Assembly: GCA_938009275.1 (NCBI GenBank)
Contig: CALLHY010000038.1
Span: 62,001-126,000 of the forward strand
Reading direction: 5' to 3'
DNA length: 64,000 nucleotides
DNA from: an uncultured bacterium
GTDB taxonomy: Bacteria > Cloacimonadota > Cloacimonadia > Cloacimonadales > Cloacimonadaceae
Part shown: in pieces, positions 18,604 through 26,544 of the stretch
Layout of the letters: every line of letters begins with the position of its first letter
Position numbering within the stretch: the first letter of the stretch is position 1
The notes under the pieces: generated by a model
What the model was told of the DNA's origin: nothing
Databases searched by the model: none
What the model saw: the letters and a program-made list of their open reading frames with translations, nothing else
Position numbers and translations under genes: made by a program

Positions 18604-20202
18604 ATGAAGTATAAAGCCACTAAGTATGCATTAATTGTCCTTGACGTCGTAGTTGTAATTTTTGCCTTCCTTTTTGCTGCAAAGATTCGCGCAGGTACCA
18701 GACGTATCTTGCTAACTTATTACAGAAGTTTCGTCCCCTTTTTAATCATCTGGGTTGGTACAGGAGTATGGAGCGAGAAGTTTTCGATCAAGAAAGCCTC
18801 AAACGCGATGAATTTTGTTAAGCGTATTTTCATGAGCAATGTTCTTGCGATTTCAGTAGTTTTAGGGCTCATGTATTTCTTCGGTAAGTTCTACTATTCA
18901 CGTTACATTGTGTTTGGAACAATACTCGGAACATTCGCTTTGGAATTGCTGATCTTTCTCAGCATCTACTACGCCTTCAGGTTTCATAAAGAGAATGAAA
19001 CTTTTGCTTCTACCAAGCTTATCACCCGTTCGGCTGCTCTGGAAGAGTCTCAGAGCCCTAAGTTCTTCCTTCACTCTGCAAACACTGTTCCGGTTATCAG
19101 CAATGAGCCTTATGCACTTCCATTTACGCCTGATGTAGATAATGATTCTCTGCTCATGCCATTGTGGGACACATATCTGGCAGAGTCTCAAGACCTGTTC
19201 GCTTTCTTGAATGACTTCCTCAATCTTGCCAGATTTAGCCAGGATAAAACTCTTATCCTGAATTCAGAAACATATTTTAACATCCAGAACATCCCTGCCA
19301 ACAGCCACCAGGTATTCATCAATCTACACCGGATCAATGATTTCAGGCGCTTGAACTACTACCTGATAAGGGTTAATGAATTGCTGCTCGAGGGGGGGGT
19401 ATTTGTTTGCAAGGGTGAAACAATCACCGAACGCAGGCATGCACTATATAAAAAATTCAGCCCCTATCTTGGCTCGGTAATCTATTTCTTCGATTTCTTG
19501 TTTAGACGCGTATCACCCAAATTACCCATATTCCAAGGTTGGTATTTTGCCCTGACCAAAGGCAGAAACAGAGCGTTATCCGAAACTGAAATGTTGGGTC
19601 GCTTCTATTTCTGTGGGTTTGAGCTTATTCACAAGCGCGAGATTGACGGATTGATGCACTTTATCTTAAAGAAAACAAGCGTTCCCCGTACCGATCCCAA
19701 TCCCACCTATGGCCCATTCATCCGCTTGAAGCGTAAGGGCAAAGATGGCAAGATAATCTACGTAAAGAAATTCCGCACTATGCACCCCTACAGCGAATAC
19801 CTGCAAAACTATGTATATCAAACCAATTCTCTCCAGGAAGGCGGCAAATTTGCCGATGACTTTAGAGTAACATCATGGGGAGCAATTCTTAGGAAACTTT
19901 GGATAGATGAATTGCCCCAGTTCATAAATTTCTTTAAGGGTGAACTGGGCTTAGTTGGCGTTCGAGCTCTAAGCGAGCATTATTTCAGCCTCTATCCGCC
20001 AGATATGCAGGAATTACGCCTAAAGGTTAAACCAGGGCTGTTGCCCCCCTTCTATGCCGATATGCCCAAGAGTTTCGAAGAAATAGTAGAATCAGAAAGA
20101 AGATATATAAATCGCAAATTGGAAAAACCTATTTCCACAGATTGGATTTACTTCTGGAAAAGCTTGTGGAACATACTGATAAAGAAAGCAAGGTCAAACT
20201 AA
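18604..20202 (+). CDS. Polyprenyl-phosphate phosphoglycosyl transferase (initiating sugar transferase)
   Basis: A 532-residue membrane protein with about four N-terminal hydrophobic segments (residues about 8-130). A middle soluble domain (about 205-360) contains LLLEGGVFVCKGETITERR and LGRFYFCGFELI. A C-terminal bacterial-sugar-transferase catalytic domain follows, with KKFRTMHPYSEYLQ and LRKLWIDELPQFINFFKG; the Asp-Glu pair is the catalytic dyad of monotopic PGTs. The same middle-domain architecture occurs in Bacteroidota transferases; the part resembles a degenerate methyltransferase fold. It would load the first sugar phosphate on undecaprenyl phosphate. Its last 49 codons are duplicated 1100 bp downstream, beyond the RAYT gene. 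Confidence 0.88.
   Translation: MKYKATKYALIVLDVVVVIFAFLFAAKIRAGTRRILLTYYRSFVPFLIIWVGTGVWSEKFSIKKASNAMNFVKRIFMSNVLAISVVLGLMYFFGKFYYSRYIVFGTILGTFALELLIFLSIYYAFRFHKENETFASTKLITRSAALEESQSPKFFLHSANTVPVISNEPYALPFTPDVDNDSLLMPLWDTYLAESQDLFAFLNDFLNLARFSQDKTLILNSETYFNIQNIPANSHQVFINLHRINDFRRLNYYLIRVNELLLEGGVFVCKGETITERRHALYKKFSPYLGSVIYFFDFLFRRVSPKLPIFQGWYFALTKGRNRALSETEMLGRFYFCGFELIHKREIDGLMHFILKKTSVPRTDPNPTYGPFIRLKRKGKDGKIIYVKKFRTMHPYSEYLQNYVYQTNSLQEGGKFADDFRVTSWGAILRKLWIDELPQFINFFKGELGLVGVRALSEHYFSLYPPDMQELRLKVKPGLLPPFYADMPKSFEEIVESERRYINRKLEKPISTDWIYFWKSLWNILIKKARSN
20053..20201 (+). repeat. 149-bp direct duplication, copy 1 (3' end of the sugar transferase gene)
   Basis: Bases 20053-20201 recur at 21153-21301 with a constant offset of 1100 bp and five mismatches (20106, 20147, 20164, 20187, 20196). 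Four of the five are synonymous in the sugar transferase frame; one changes Ile to Asn. The match starts sharply at TATGCCGA and ends in the stop codon, one base before the RAYT start region. Confidence 0.95.
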
Positions 20203-20655
20203 ATGGCTAACAGCTATACGCAGCTTTGCATTCATTACATCTACTCTGTTCAGGGAAGGGAAAATGCCCTGAAAACAGACATTAAAGAACGACTCTATCC
20301 CTACATGATTAAGCTCGCAACAGAGAAGAAGAGCTATGTTATAGCCATAAATGGTATGGAAGACCATATTCACCTGCTGGTTAGGCAGCATCCGGATATC
20401 GCAGTTTCGGAGTTTGCCAAGTTCACCAAAGGCAATTCCAGCCATTGGGCAAATGAGGTTCATCTGTTTCCCAGACCATTTTATTGGCAGGCTGGATATG
20501 GTGCATTCTCGGTTTCTCATAGTGCCCTGGAAATAGTTAAAGCATACATTGAGAATCAGCAAGAGCATCATCGCCAATTATCTGCCCGCGACGAATACGA
20601 GTTGTTCCTAAAAAAGCATAACATCGGGTACGACACAAAATACCTGCCCTTATAG
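20203..20655 (+). CDS. REP-associated tyrosine transposase (RAYT), IS200/IS605 TnpA-like
   Basis: A 150-residue Y1 transposase. HIHLLV at residues 55-60 gives the HUH metal-binding motif (His55, His57), and Tyr99 in WQAGYGAFSVS is the expected catalytic tyrosine. LCIHYIYSVQGRE resembles the N-terminal strand of TnpA proteins. It starts directly after the stop codon of the sugar transferase gene and has no strong ribosome-binding site of its own. A field of REP-like palindromes follows it at once, in both orientations, which is the hallmark arrangement of a RAYT with its cognate repeats. The catalytic residues are intact, so it may be active. Confidence 0.88.
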   Translation: MANSYTQLCIHYIYSVQGRENALKTDIKERLYPYMIKLATEKKSYVIAINGMEDHIHLLVRQHPDIAVSEFAKFTKGNSSHWANEVHLFPRPFYWQAGYGAFSVSHSALEIVKAYIENQQEHHRQLSARDEYELFLKKHNIGYDTKYLPL

Positions 20656-20714
20656 GGATTTGCATCAAACAATCCAATCGGTGGTATATGGTGGGTGTAA
20701 ATGTGTTTTTCCCC

Positions 20715-20975
20715 TCCGAATCCCATCGGGATGGCAGGTATTAGCGACGAGTTTAAACCCTGGACAGGAGTTGATCTCGCCATAAAATCCCATAGGGATG
20801 GAATATATTAGCAAATGGTTTGGCCATGGATAGGAGTTTTCTAACGCCATAAAAATCCCATTGGGATGACGTGGTATTAGCGAATGGGTTAGCCCTGGAC
20901 AGTAGTTATTAACGCCATAGAAATCCCATAGGGATGGCAGGTATTAGCGACGGGTTTAAACCCGGCGGTTATAAA
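20715..20975 (+). repeat. Array of four REP-like units with a 67-68 bp period
   Basis: Four imperfect tandem units begin with TCCCAT(A/C/T)GGGATG at 20721, 20788, 20856 and 20924, that is at spacings of 67, 68 and 68 bp. Each core is a small palindrome, is followed by a GGTATTAGCGA-like stretch, and the first and last units carry a second palindrome around GTTTAAACCC. The stretches between cores are also conserved (GGACAGGAGTT, TAACGCCATA), so these are whole-unit repeats. They lie just downstream of the RAYT gene. Confidence 0.88.
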
Positions 20976-20989
20976 GGCATGCCTAATGG

Positions 20990-21152
20990 AGTTAGTCCTG
21001 TAGGGACGACAGGTTGGGTTAATATTTGAACTCTGCAACCGAACCAAAAAATCATCTGTCGTCCCGATGGGACTGGCCTTCTTGTTGTCGTTATTTGTTC
21101 GCCGGGTTCAAACCCGTCGCTATAACCTGCCGTCCCGATGGGATTAGAATAG
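20990..21152 (-). repeat. Inverted-orientation REP-like units closing the RAYT repeat field
   Basis: Elements related to the upstream array reappear mainly in reverse complement. GTCCCGATGGGA occurs at about 21059-21070 and 21132-21143, and CCGGGTTCAAACCCGTCGC at about 21102-21120 is the complement of the GCGACGGGTTTAAACCCGG form at 20947. A direct-form GTAGGGACGACAGG lies at about 21010. Opposite orientations at the two ends resemble bacterial interspersed mosaic elements made from paired REPs. Confidence 0.75.
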
Positions 21153-21302
21153 TATGCCGATATGCCCAAGAGTTTCGAAGAAATAGTAGAATCAGAAAGA
21201 AGATACATAAATCGCAAATTGGAAAAACCTATTTCCACAGATTGGAATTACTTCTGGAAAAGCCTGTGGAACATACTGATAAAGAAGGCAAGGTCGAACT
21301 AG
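21153..21302 (+). pseudogene. Detached duplicate of the last 49 codons of the sugar transferase gene
   Basis: The second copy of the duplication keeps the reading frame (YADMPKSFEEIVESERRYIN...) down to its own stop codon, TAG at 21300-21302. It lacks any start, membrane part or catalytic domain. It joins directly to the REP field on its left. It is a gene remnant with no expected function. Confidence 0.88.
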
Positions 21303-21381
21303 ACATTGATTTGTAATCAGCTTGCTGTGTTCGTTTATCAACAATTCGGCGATTCTACACACAAAATCAAGAAAAAATAAC

Positions 21382-21409
21382 TTGCCAGATACGCCAAATC
21401 CGGCATAAT
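21382..21409 (+). promoter_or_regulatory. Candidate promoter for the secreted protein gene at 21468
   Basis: TTGCCA at 21382-21387 and CATAAT at 21404-21409 are separated by 16 bp. They lie about 60 bp upstream of the ATG, which has a strong AGGGAGG at 21457-21463. It is the only convincing -35/-10 pair in this 165-bp gap. Confidence 0.4.
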
Positions 21410-21467
21410 GGCGCCATGAGTCTAAAGTATTATCATAATATATATTAACGTAATTCAGGGAGGAATT

Positions 21468-24020
21468 ATGAACAAGAGCTTATTGGCAACCTTGTTACTT
21501 GTTTTAACCATGGTGTTTCCAATATTTGGTGCTACCGTAACAGAAGGTTTTAACGCTACTGGCTGGGGTGGTTCTTATGGAAATTACACACTTAACGGCT
21601 GGACTTTGAACGGTGTATATAGGGAGACAACTAACAAATATGAGGGTGCTGCTGCATTAAGATTTAACACTAACACTGTTAACCCCAGAAATGCAATCTC
21701 TCCCCAAAAAAGTGATGGTGTTGGTACCATATCCTTCTGGTACAGGCGTTGGAGTTCATCAGATGGCACTGCCAACTTTTCTGTTTTTATATCTACCGAT
21801 GGCACAAATTGGGGTACTGCAATTGGCACTGGCTCAATGACGAGTGACACATTTAGCCAGTATTCGATTTCACCAAACAACTCAGATGCCAAATATGTTA
21901 AGGTTGAAATTGCCACAGCAAGCAAAAGATGCGTCATAGACTACGTCGAAATCACTGATGCTCCTGCCTCAACAAAAGACGAACCTACCAATCATGTTGC
22001 AAATTTTGCCGGTGATCTCGGAGCCCCAGCATGGTCAAGTATCGAAGTAATTTGGGATGATGCAACCGGTGCTGTGGTTCCAGATGGCTATCTTGTGAAG
22101 GGAAGTTCTGTTAGCTTGGGAAGCATCACAAATCCAGTTGATGGTACTCCAGAATCCGATGCATCTCTTATTAAGAATGTTGCTGCTGCAGTAGAGACAT
22201 GCTCATTCACTGGCCTTGATACTGATACAAAGTATTACTTTAAAATATTCCCCTATACTAACTCAGGTGTTGACATCGACTACAAGATAGATGGAACCGT
22301 GCCATCTATCGATGTTACTACAGCCGTAACACCACCTTCGGCTCCTACCGCATACGATCCAACTGCCATATCGCACGAGGGTTTTACAGCAAGATTCAGT
22401 GCTGTTGCAAGTGCCTCAAGTTATCGCGTTGACGTAACAACTGGCAGTGTTACTGAAATCATTAACACTGGTTTTGAAGGCTCTACCAGTTTCCCCAACG
22501 GATGGACTCAGTATAGCTCCTACGTACAAAACAACAGCTCCAATGCTTATGCCGGAACTTACTATTCTGGCATGAATAGTGCTGGTGACTATTTCTATAC
22601 TCCTGTTTTGTCTTCTCCCACAACTATAACGTTTTGGGTAAGATCATCATCAGCCGATCCCAATTATTCTGTAAAAGTACAATACTCGTCAAATGCAAGT
22701 GACTGGACTGACCTTGCTACGTATAGTGGCACTCCAGACGGTCTTGGAGACATAAACATAAGCTATTCTCAGAAAACAATTAATGCTAACTTAACCGGTG
22801 ATTATTATATCCGTTGGTACATGCCCACACAATCTAGCAGAAGTGTTTACTTCGATGAAATCATTATTGCCGGCGGATCATCAACTTATGTTTCCGGATG
22901 GAATAATAAAGCCGTAAACTCTACTGTAGTTCGTGTAAGCGGACTCGATCCCAGTACGGAATACACCTATGTCGTTAGGGCAGTAAACGATAGCGGAACA
23001 TCAGAAAACTCCAATTCAATCGTTGTTACCACTGCCGTAGAATCAATCGGTGAGGGTGCCAGCACAACTATCAACGGTGCAACCTTCACAATCAAAGTAT
23101 TACCTTTGGATGGATTCACTACAAACTCAGTAGATATCGATCCCGCCTCCACTACTAGCGACGATATTTCTATGACTGTTATCCAATACACCGGGTCAAT
23201 TAAATATAGCTTCACCGGTAATGATGCTGCTTTGAACGGACTTTACTGGATTAACCATGCTGGTTTGGGCTACATTCCTTTCGATGTTACGGTTAATGAC
23301 GGTACCATTATTGAATGGATGAGCGATGCCAACGAAACCTTTGTAGAAATTAGTGACTTTGGAGCCAAAGGAACCCTTGAGATTACCCTGCATGAAGAAG
23401 ATACTCTACCTGTAGAACTTTCCTCGTTCTCAGCAGTAATCAATGCCTATAACAAGGTTAACCTTCTGTGGGTTACCCAAACTGAGACCAATTTAACAGG
23501 CTACTATATCTATCGTTCGAATAATGCCGAATTAGCAACTGCTACTCAGATAAGTGCCCTGATCAACCCCACGAATACCTCCACTCAGCAGCAATACACC
23601 TATACTGATGGCAGCTTAACTGAAGATGGCATGTATTATTACTGGCTACAAGTTGCTGAAATGGATGGAAGCAGTGCCTTCCATGGCCCCACCACCGTTA
23701 CATTCAGCGGTCAGTCCGGCCCTGGCACTCCTGATATCCCATTGTTAACCGAGATCAGCAATATCTATCCCAATCCCTTCAATCCTTCCACAACCATCAG
23801 CTATAGCCTTGCTAAAACTGCTGATGTAAGCTTCACAATCTATAACTCACGTGGTCAGGTGGTTCGCTCATTTAATAAGGGTACCCAAACTGCCAATACA
23901 TACAAGCTTAGCTGGAATGGTAGGGATAACTACGGCAGCGAATGCTCAACCGGCGTCTATTTCATAAAAATGAACGCAGGCAAAGACAGCTTTGTGCGCA
24001 AAGCCGTACTAATGAAGTAA
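21468..24020 (+). CDS. Secreted multidomain protein with fibronectin type III-like domains and C-terminal sorting domain
   Basis: An 850-residue exported protein with the signal peptide MNKSLLATLLLVLTMVFPIFG. Two jelly-roll-like lectin segments (starting at TEGFNATGW near residue 25 and NTGFEGSTSFPNGW near 330) alternate with FN3-like stretches (TKYYFKIFPYTNSG, TEYTYVVRAVNDSG). A further FN3-like part precedes the end. The last 92 residues form a YPNPFNPSTTISYSLA...STGVYFIKM...RKAVLMK domain, the type A sorting/FlgD-like Ig domain used by type IX secretion clients in FCB bacteria. A surface or extracellular adhesive role is likely. It is a single gene with its own candidate promoter and terminator. 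Confidence 0.82.
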   Translation: MNKSLLATLLLVLTMVFPIFGATVTEGFNATGWGGSYGNYTLNGWTLNGVYRETTNKYEGAAALRFNTNTVNPRNAISPQKSDGVGTISFWYRRWSSSDGTANFSVFISTDGTNWGTAIGTGSMTSDTFSQYSISPNNSDAKYVKVEIATASKRCVIDYVEITDAPASTKDEPTNHVANFAGDLGAPAWSSIEVIWDDATGAVVPDGYLVKGSSVSLGSITNPVDGTPESDASLIKNVAAAVETCSFTGLDTDTKYYFKIFPYTNSGVDIDYKIDGTVPSIDVTTAVTPPSAPTAYDPTAISHEGFTARFSAVASASSYRVDVTTGSVTEIINTGFEGSTSFPNGWTQYSSYVQNNSSNAYAGTYYSGMNSAGDYFYTPVLSSPTTITFWVRSSSADPNYSVKVQYSSNASDWTDLATYSGTPDGLGDINISYSQKTINANLTGDYYIRWYMPTQSSRSVYFDEIIIAGGSSTYVSGWNNKAVNSTVVRVSGLDPSTEYTYVVRAVNDSGTSENSNSIVVTTAVESIGEGASTTINGATFTIKVLPLDGFTTNSVDIDPASTTSDDISMTVIQYTGSIKYSFTGNDAALNGLYWINHAGLGYIPFDVTVNDGTIIEWMSDANETFVEISDFGAKGTLEITLHEEDTLPVELSSFSAVINAYNKVNLLWVTQTETNLTGYYIYRSNNAELATATQISALINPTNTSTQQQYTYTDGSLTEDGMYYYWLQVAEMDGSSAFHGPTTVTFSGQSGPGTPDIPLLTEISNIYPNPFNPSTTISYSLAKTADVSFTIYNSRGQVVRSFNKGTQTANTYKLSWNGRDNYGSECSTGVYFIKMNAGKDSFVRKAVLMK

Positions 24021-24051
24021 TAACAAACCCCATATTCTCCCTGAATAGAGT

Positions 24052-24084
24052 AAGACCCGGTTAACCATGCCGGGTCTTTTTTTT
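24052..24084 (+). terminator. Intrinsic terminator of the secreted protein gene
   Basis: A perfect 9-bp stem AAGACCCGG/CCGGGTCTT (24052-24060 and 24070-24078) with a 9-nt loop, followed by a run of T. It lies 31 bp after the stop codon. Confidence 0.93.
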
Positions 24085-24266
24085 ATGAAACCACAGAGGT
24101 ACAGAGGGTATAGAGGTAATCTAACAATGTGTATCATGTCGAATTTACTCTGTTTTTACATTATATCCTAACCAATACTCCACATCCTATTATCCTCTTT
24201 ACCCATAACTAAATCTACCAAAATTTACTATTGCTTAAGTTGTGGTAGCATCGCTGTGCCATCCCC
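24085..24266. other. AT-rich non-coding stretch
   Basis: 182 bp with no supported gene. It contains short direct repeats of the form ACAGAGG/ATAGAGG near 24095-24115. I see no promoter, RNA gene or convincing hairpin. Confidence 0.5.
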
Positions 24267-24380
24267 CTTGCTTTCCGAATCCGTTCCGAAGTGGGGTTTA
24301 ACGGGGCTTGAACGGGCAAAAGCCCGATGAACCCCCGATGAACTCCGGTTTGGCTCCCTTGCGGTTCGCAGGGAAGCAAG
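24267..24380. repeat. Imperfect 114-bp hairpin element (MITE/REP-like)
   Basis: The ends CTTGCTTTCC (24267-24276) and GGAAGCAAG (24372-24380) are inverted, and the midpoint is a GGGC-AAAA-GCCC tip at 24314-24325. Between them are G/T-rich and C/A-rich arms (GTGGGGTTTAACGGGGC against GAACCCCCGATGAACTCC) that pair imperfectly. It is more GC-rich than its surroundings and contains no gene. Confidence 0.5.
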
Positions 24381-24439
24381 CCTTAGTATAAGATTTAGCT
24401 TGACTTATAGCTAGCAAAAAAAAAGAATGCTCTCAAGCG

Positions 24440-24524
24440 TAGATGCTGGTGAATTTGCCAGCGATAAATAGATGGTATCATTTGCCATCAAATCATATAG
24501 CTACATTAGATAGCTATTTTTTTT
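24440..24524 (+). promoter_or_regulatory. Structured leader with twin hairpins and an intrinsic terminator before rimP
   Basis: Three consecutive hairpins occur 70-155 bp upstream of rimP. The first is GCTGG/CCAGC (24445-24449 and 24458-24462), and the second is GATGG/CCATC (24471-24475 and 24485-24489). These two share the inner pattern GGT...ATTTGCC. The third is ATAGCTA/TAGCTAT (24497-24503 and 24511-24517), running into eight T residues. TTGACT at 24400 with AAGAAT 17 bp later could be the promoter. The arrangement looks like an attenuator or small RNA at the head of the nusA-infB operon. Confidence 0.55.
24497..24524 (+). terminator. Intrinsic terminator in the rimP leader
   Basis: A 7-bp stem ATAGCTA/TAGCTAT with a 7-nt loop, followed directly by T8 (24517-24524). 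It lies upstream of rimP and downstream of any complete gene, so it would end a leader transcript or small RNA. The AT-rich stem is weak. Confidence 0.65.
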
Positions 24525-24594
24525 GATGTAAAGTGGCTCTGATTTATCGGAAATCTACGCAAAAAGCAGTTTTATAGAAAGATAGAGGATATAG

Positions 24595-25065
24595 ATGGAA
24601 TACTACCGGGTTCAAATCGAAGAGATAGCCAAGAAGATATGCCAGGATATGCACTTAGCCATATATGATATCGACGAAAAGATGTCTGGCAAGGGTCGAA
24701 TTATCACTGTCTATCTCACCAAGATAGGTGGAGTTTTACTGGATGAATGCGCAGCTTTTAGCCGTGCTTTGGGCAACGAATTAGAAACCTTCGATCTTAT
24801 CCCGGAGCGCTACTATCTTGAAGTGTCATCGCCTGGGATAGAGCGTCCTTTAAAGCTAAAGAGCCACTACGTTAGTGCTATCACCGAGAAAGTCGCCGTG
24901 CAATGGCATGATGGCGAAGAAAAGAAATCAACCCTGGGTACCCTAACCGAGGTTAATCAGGATAGCATAATGCTGGATGACCGCGGTGTTGCGGTAGAGA
25001 TAGCCTTCAAGGCCATCACCCGTGCTAAAACAGTATTTTTAGATATTCCCAAGGGGAGAGATTAA
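24595..25065 (+). CDS. rimP: Ribosome maturation factor RimP
   Basis: A 156-residue protein. The N-terminal domain has the conserved YDIDEKMSGKGRIITVYL region and an ECAAFSRALGNELE helix, and RYYLEVSSPGIERPL is the RimP signature (YxLEVSSPGxxRPL). The C-terminal domain is Sm-like (LGTLTEVNQDSIMLDDRGV, then FKAITRAKTVF). RimP helps mature the 30S subunit. It heads the conserved rimP-nusA-ylxR-L7Ae-infB-rbfA order, one base before nusA. A GAGG site precedes its ATG, and a structured leader lies upstream. Confidence 0.94.
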   Translation: MEYYRVQIEEIAKKICQDMHLAIYDIDEKMSGKGRIITVYLTKIGGVLLDECAAFSRALGNELETFDLIPERYYLEVSSPGIERPLKLKSHYVSAITEKVAVQWHDGEEKKSTLGTLTEVNQDSIMLDDRGVAVEIAFKAITRAKTVFLDIPKGRD

Positions 25066-25066
25066 C

Positions 25067-26305
25067 ATGAGTGCTAACATTCTGGAAGCCTTAACCAAAC
25101 TGGCTGCCATCAAGCAACTTAATCCTGCATTAATTCAAGACATAATTGTTGAAGCAGTTACTTCTACCCTCCAAAAGAAGCTTGATCCCGATGCCGATCT
25201 TCAGGTATATGTGGACGCGATAAGCGGGAACATAAAAGCGAAGTTCCGCTGCGTTGTAGTAGAAATGGAAGAAGGCTTGGGAGAGATGTCGCTTAGTGAG
25301 GCACGCAGCGAATATGATCCCAAGGCCGTGCTTGGTCAATTCATCGATAAAACCATGTCTCTGCATGAATTTGAACCCAAGCTGGTCAAAACTGCCCAAA
25401 AGATAATTCAGGATAGAATCAGACGCTTGGAAGATGAAAAGATTCAAAACGACTTCAACAAACAGAAACATACTATTGTGACTGGAAAGATCAAGGCTAT
25501 TGACGAGAATAACGGTGGATACCGCGTTGATATAGGTTACACAGATGCTCTGCTGCCCCTGGATGAACAGATAGAGAACGAGTTCTATCGCGTTGGTGAT
25601 AACATTAAGGCCTATATTGTAAATATCAGAGCCGGTTCAGGGGGAGTAACAATGGTACTCTCACGAACCAATCCCGAGTTTGTTAAAAAGCTGTTTGAAG
25701 CCGAGATACCAGAGATTTTCAATGAAAGCCTGAAGATTCGCAAGATTGTTCGTGAACCGGGCATTCGCACCAAGGTGGAACTGGAAGCCAATGACCCCAA
25801 GATCGATCCCATTGTTGCCTGCGTTGGCCCCAAAGGTACGCGTATAGACTCCATCCGTCGTGAACTGCATGGTGAACAGATAGATATAGTTGTGCATAGT
25901 GAAGACATCGAAAAGATGATAGAACATGCCCTGGGTGTGGAAGGTGTAAAGCGCGTCATTATCGAGCGTAACCGCGCAGCCAGTGTAATTGTGGAAGAAG
26001 CCGACAAGGTTATGGCTATTGGTAAGCAAGGTAAAAACGTTAAACTTGCCGCCAAGCTAACCGGCATGAAAATCGACATCTACACCGTAGCTGAGTTTGA
26101 AGAGAAACAAGCCAAAGAACGCCGCACGATTAGCCATGTTACTGAACTCGATGGTGTTACCCCTAAGATTGCCGAATCACTTCGTAATGCAGGTTATACC
26201 AGTGTTCAGGATATATTCATGGCTTCTGTGGACGAGCTTTGTAACCTCGACGGCCTTGGACAAAAGACCGCAGAACGCCTCAAAGAGGCTGCGAAGTATT
26301 TCTAA
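25067..26305 (+). CDS. nusA: Transcription termination/antitermination factor NusA
   Basis: A 412-residue protein. An N-terminal RNA polymerase-binding domain is followed by S1 (HTIVTGKIKAIDENNGGYR, about residue 135 on), KH1 (CVGPKGTRIDSIRREL), KH2 (AIGKQGKNVKLAAKLTGMKI) and a C-terminal helix-hairpin-helix tail (TSVQDIFMASVDELCNLDGL, then QKTAERLKEAAKYF). It modulates pausing, termination and antitermination. AGGGGAG precedes the ATG. The last base of its stop is the A of the next ATG. Confidence 0.96.
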   Translation: MSANILEALTKLAAIKQLNPALIQDIIVEAVTSTLQKKLDPDADLQVYVDAISGNIKAKFRCVVVEMEEGLGEMSLSEARSEYDPKAVLGQFIDKTMSLHEFEPKLVKTAQKIIQDRIRRLEDEKIQNDFNKQKHTIVTGKIKAIDENNGGYRVDIGYTDALLPLDEQIENEFYRVGDNIKAYIVNIRAGSGGVTMVLSRTNPEFVKKLFEAEIPEIFNESLKIRKIVREPGIRTKVELEANDPKIDPIVACVGPKGTRIDSIRRELHGEQIDIVVHSEDIEKMIEHALGVEGVKRVIIERNRAASVIVEEADKVMAIGKQGKNVKLAAKLTGMKIDIYTVAEFEEKQAKERRTISHVTELDGVTPKIAESLRNAGYTSVQDIFMASVDELCNLDGLGQKTAERLKEAAKYF

Positions 26306-26544
26306 TGCCAAATAGAAGCAGCCATGCCGGACATAGCCCCATTCGAACCTGTGTGGTGTGCAAAAAAAAGGTTGACCAGAAATGGCTGTTGAATTTTCAT
26401 ATCATGACCGAAGGAATTGTGTTTGATTTGCACCGGGTGCTGCCCGTACGCAAGTATTACCTTTGTCCCTCGCAAGACTGCTTTGCCGGCTTGGAAGCAT
26501 GGCGAAAGCGTTATCACAAAAGGCTTGCTAGGCGAAAAGTATGA
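26305..26544 (+). CDS. ylxR: YlxR family protein (DUF448, RNA-binding)
   Basis: A 79-residue protein with the YlxR motif RTCVVCKKKVDQKWLLNF near the N-terminus and KYYLCPSQDCFAGLEAWRKR, ending in a basic tail. YlxR proteins are small nucleic-acid-binding proteins encoded between nusA and infB. The start overlaps the nusA stop by one base, and the end overlaps the L7Ae gene by 4 bp. Confidence 0.88.
   Translation: MPNRSSHAGHSPIRTCVVCKKKVDQKWLLNFHIMTEGIVFDLHRVLPVRKYYLCPSQDCFAGLEAWRKRYHKRLARRKV

Larger units (their letters stand above)
20053..21301 (+). mobile_element. RAYT-REP insertion flanked by 149-bp direct copies of host gene sequence
   Basis: The unit is copy 1, the RAYT gene, the REP field and copy 2. 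The net insertion is 1100 bp. The sugar transferase gene stays intact because copy 1 supplies a full 3' end, while copy 2 is a leftover fragment. IS200/IS605 transposition makes no target duplication, so a 149-bp duplication needs another event such as recombination or integration of a circular form. That explanation is inference. Confidence 0.7.

Noticed and set aside
20194..20577. 127-codon antisense frame over the RAYT gene
   Set aside because: The sense frame has intact transposase motifs; the antisense translation is Cys/Met-rich without resemblance to any family.
20715..20975. Regular repeats that might be a CRISPR array
   Set aside because: The period is 67-68 bp, the stretches between palindromes are themselves conserved rather than unique, and no cas genes are present. 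A RAYT gene adjacent explains them as REP-like units.
21102..21120. GGTTCAAACCC resembling a tRNA T-arm
   Set aside because: It is part of a REP-like palindrome; no acceptor stem, anticodon arm or D-arm can be drawn around it.
25612..26079. 155-codon open frame on the minus strand inside nusA
   Set aside because: It lies antisense to strongly conserved nusA, has a biased composition (Ser/Ile/Thr-rich) and no ribosome-binding site; it is a shadow.
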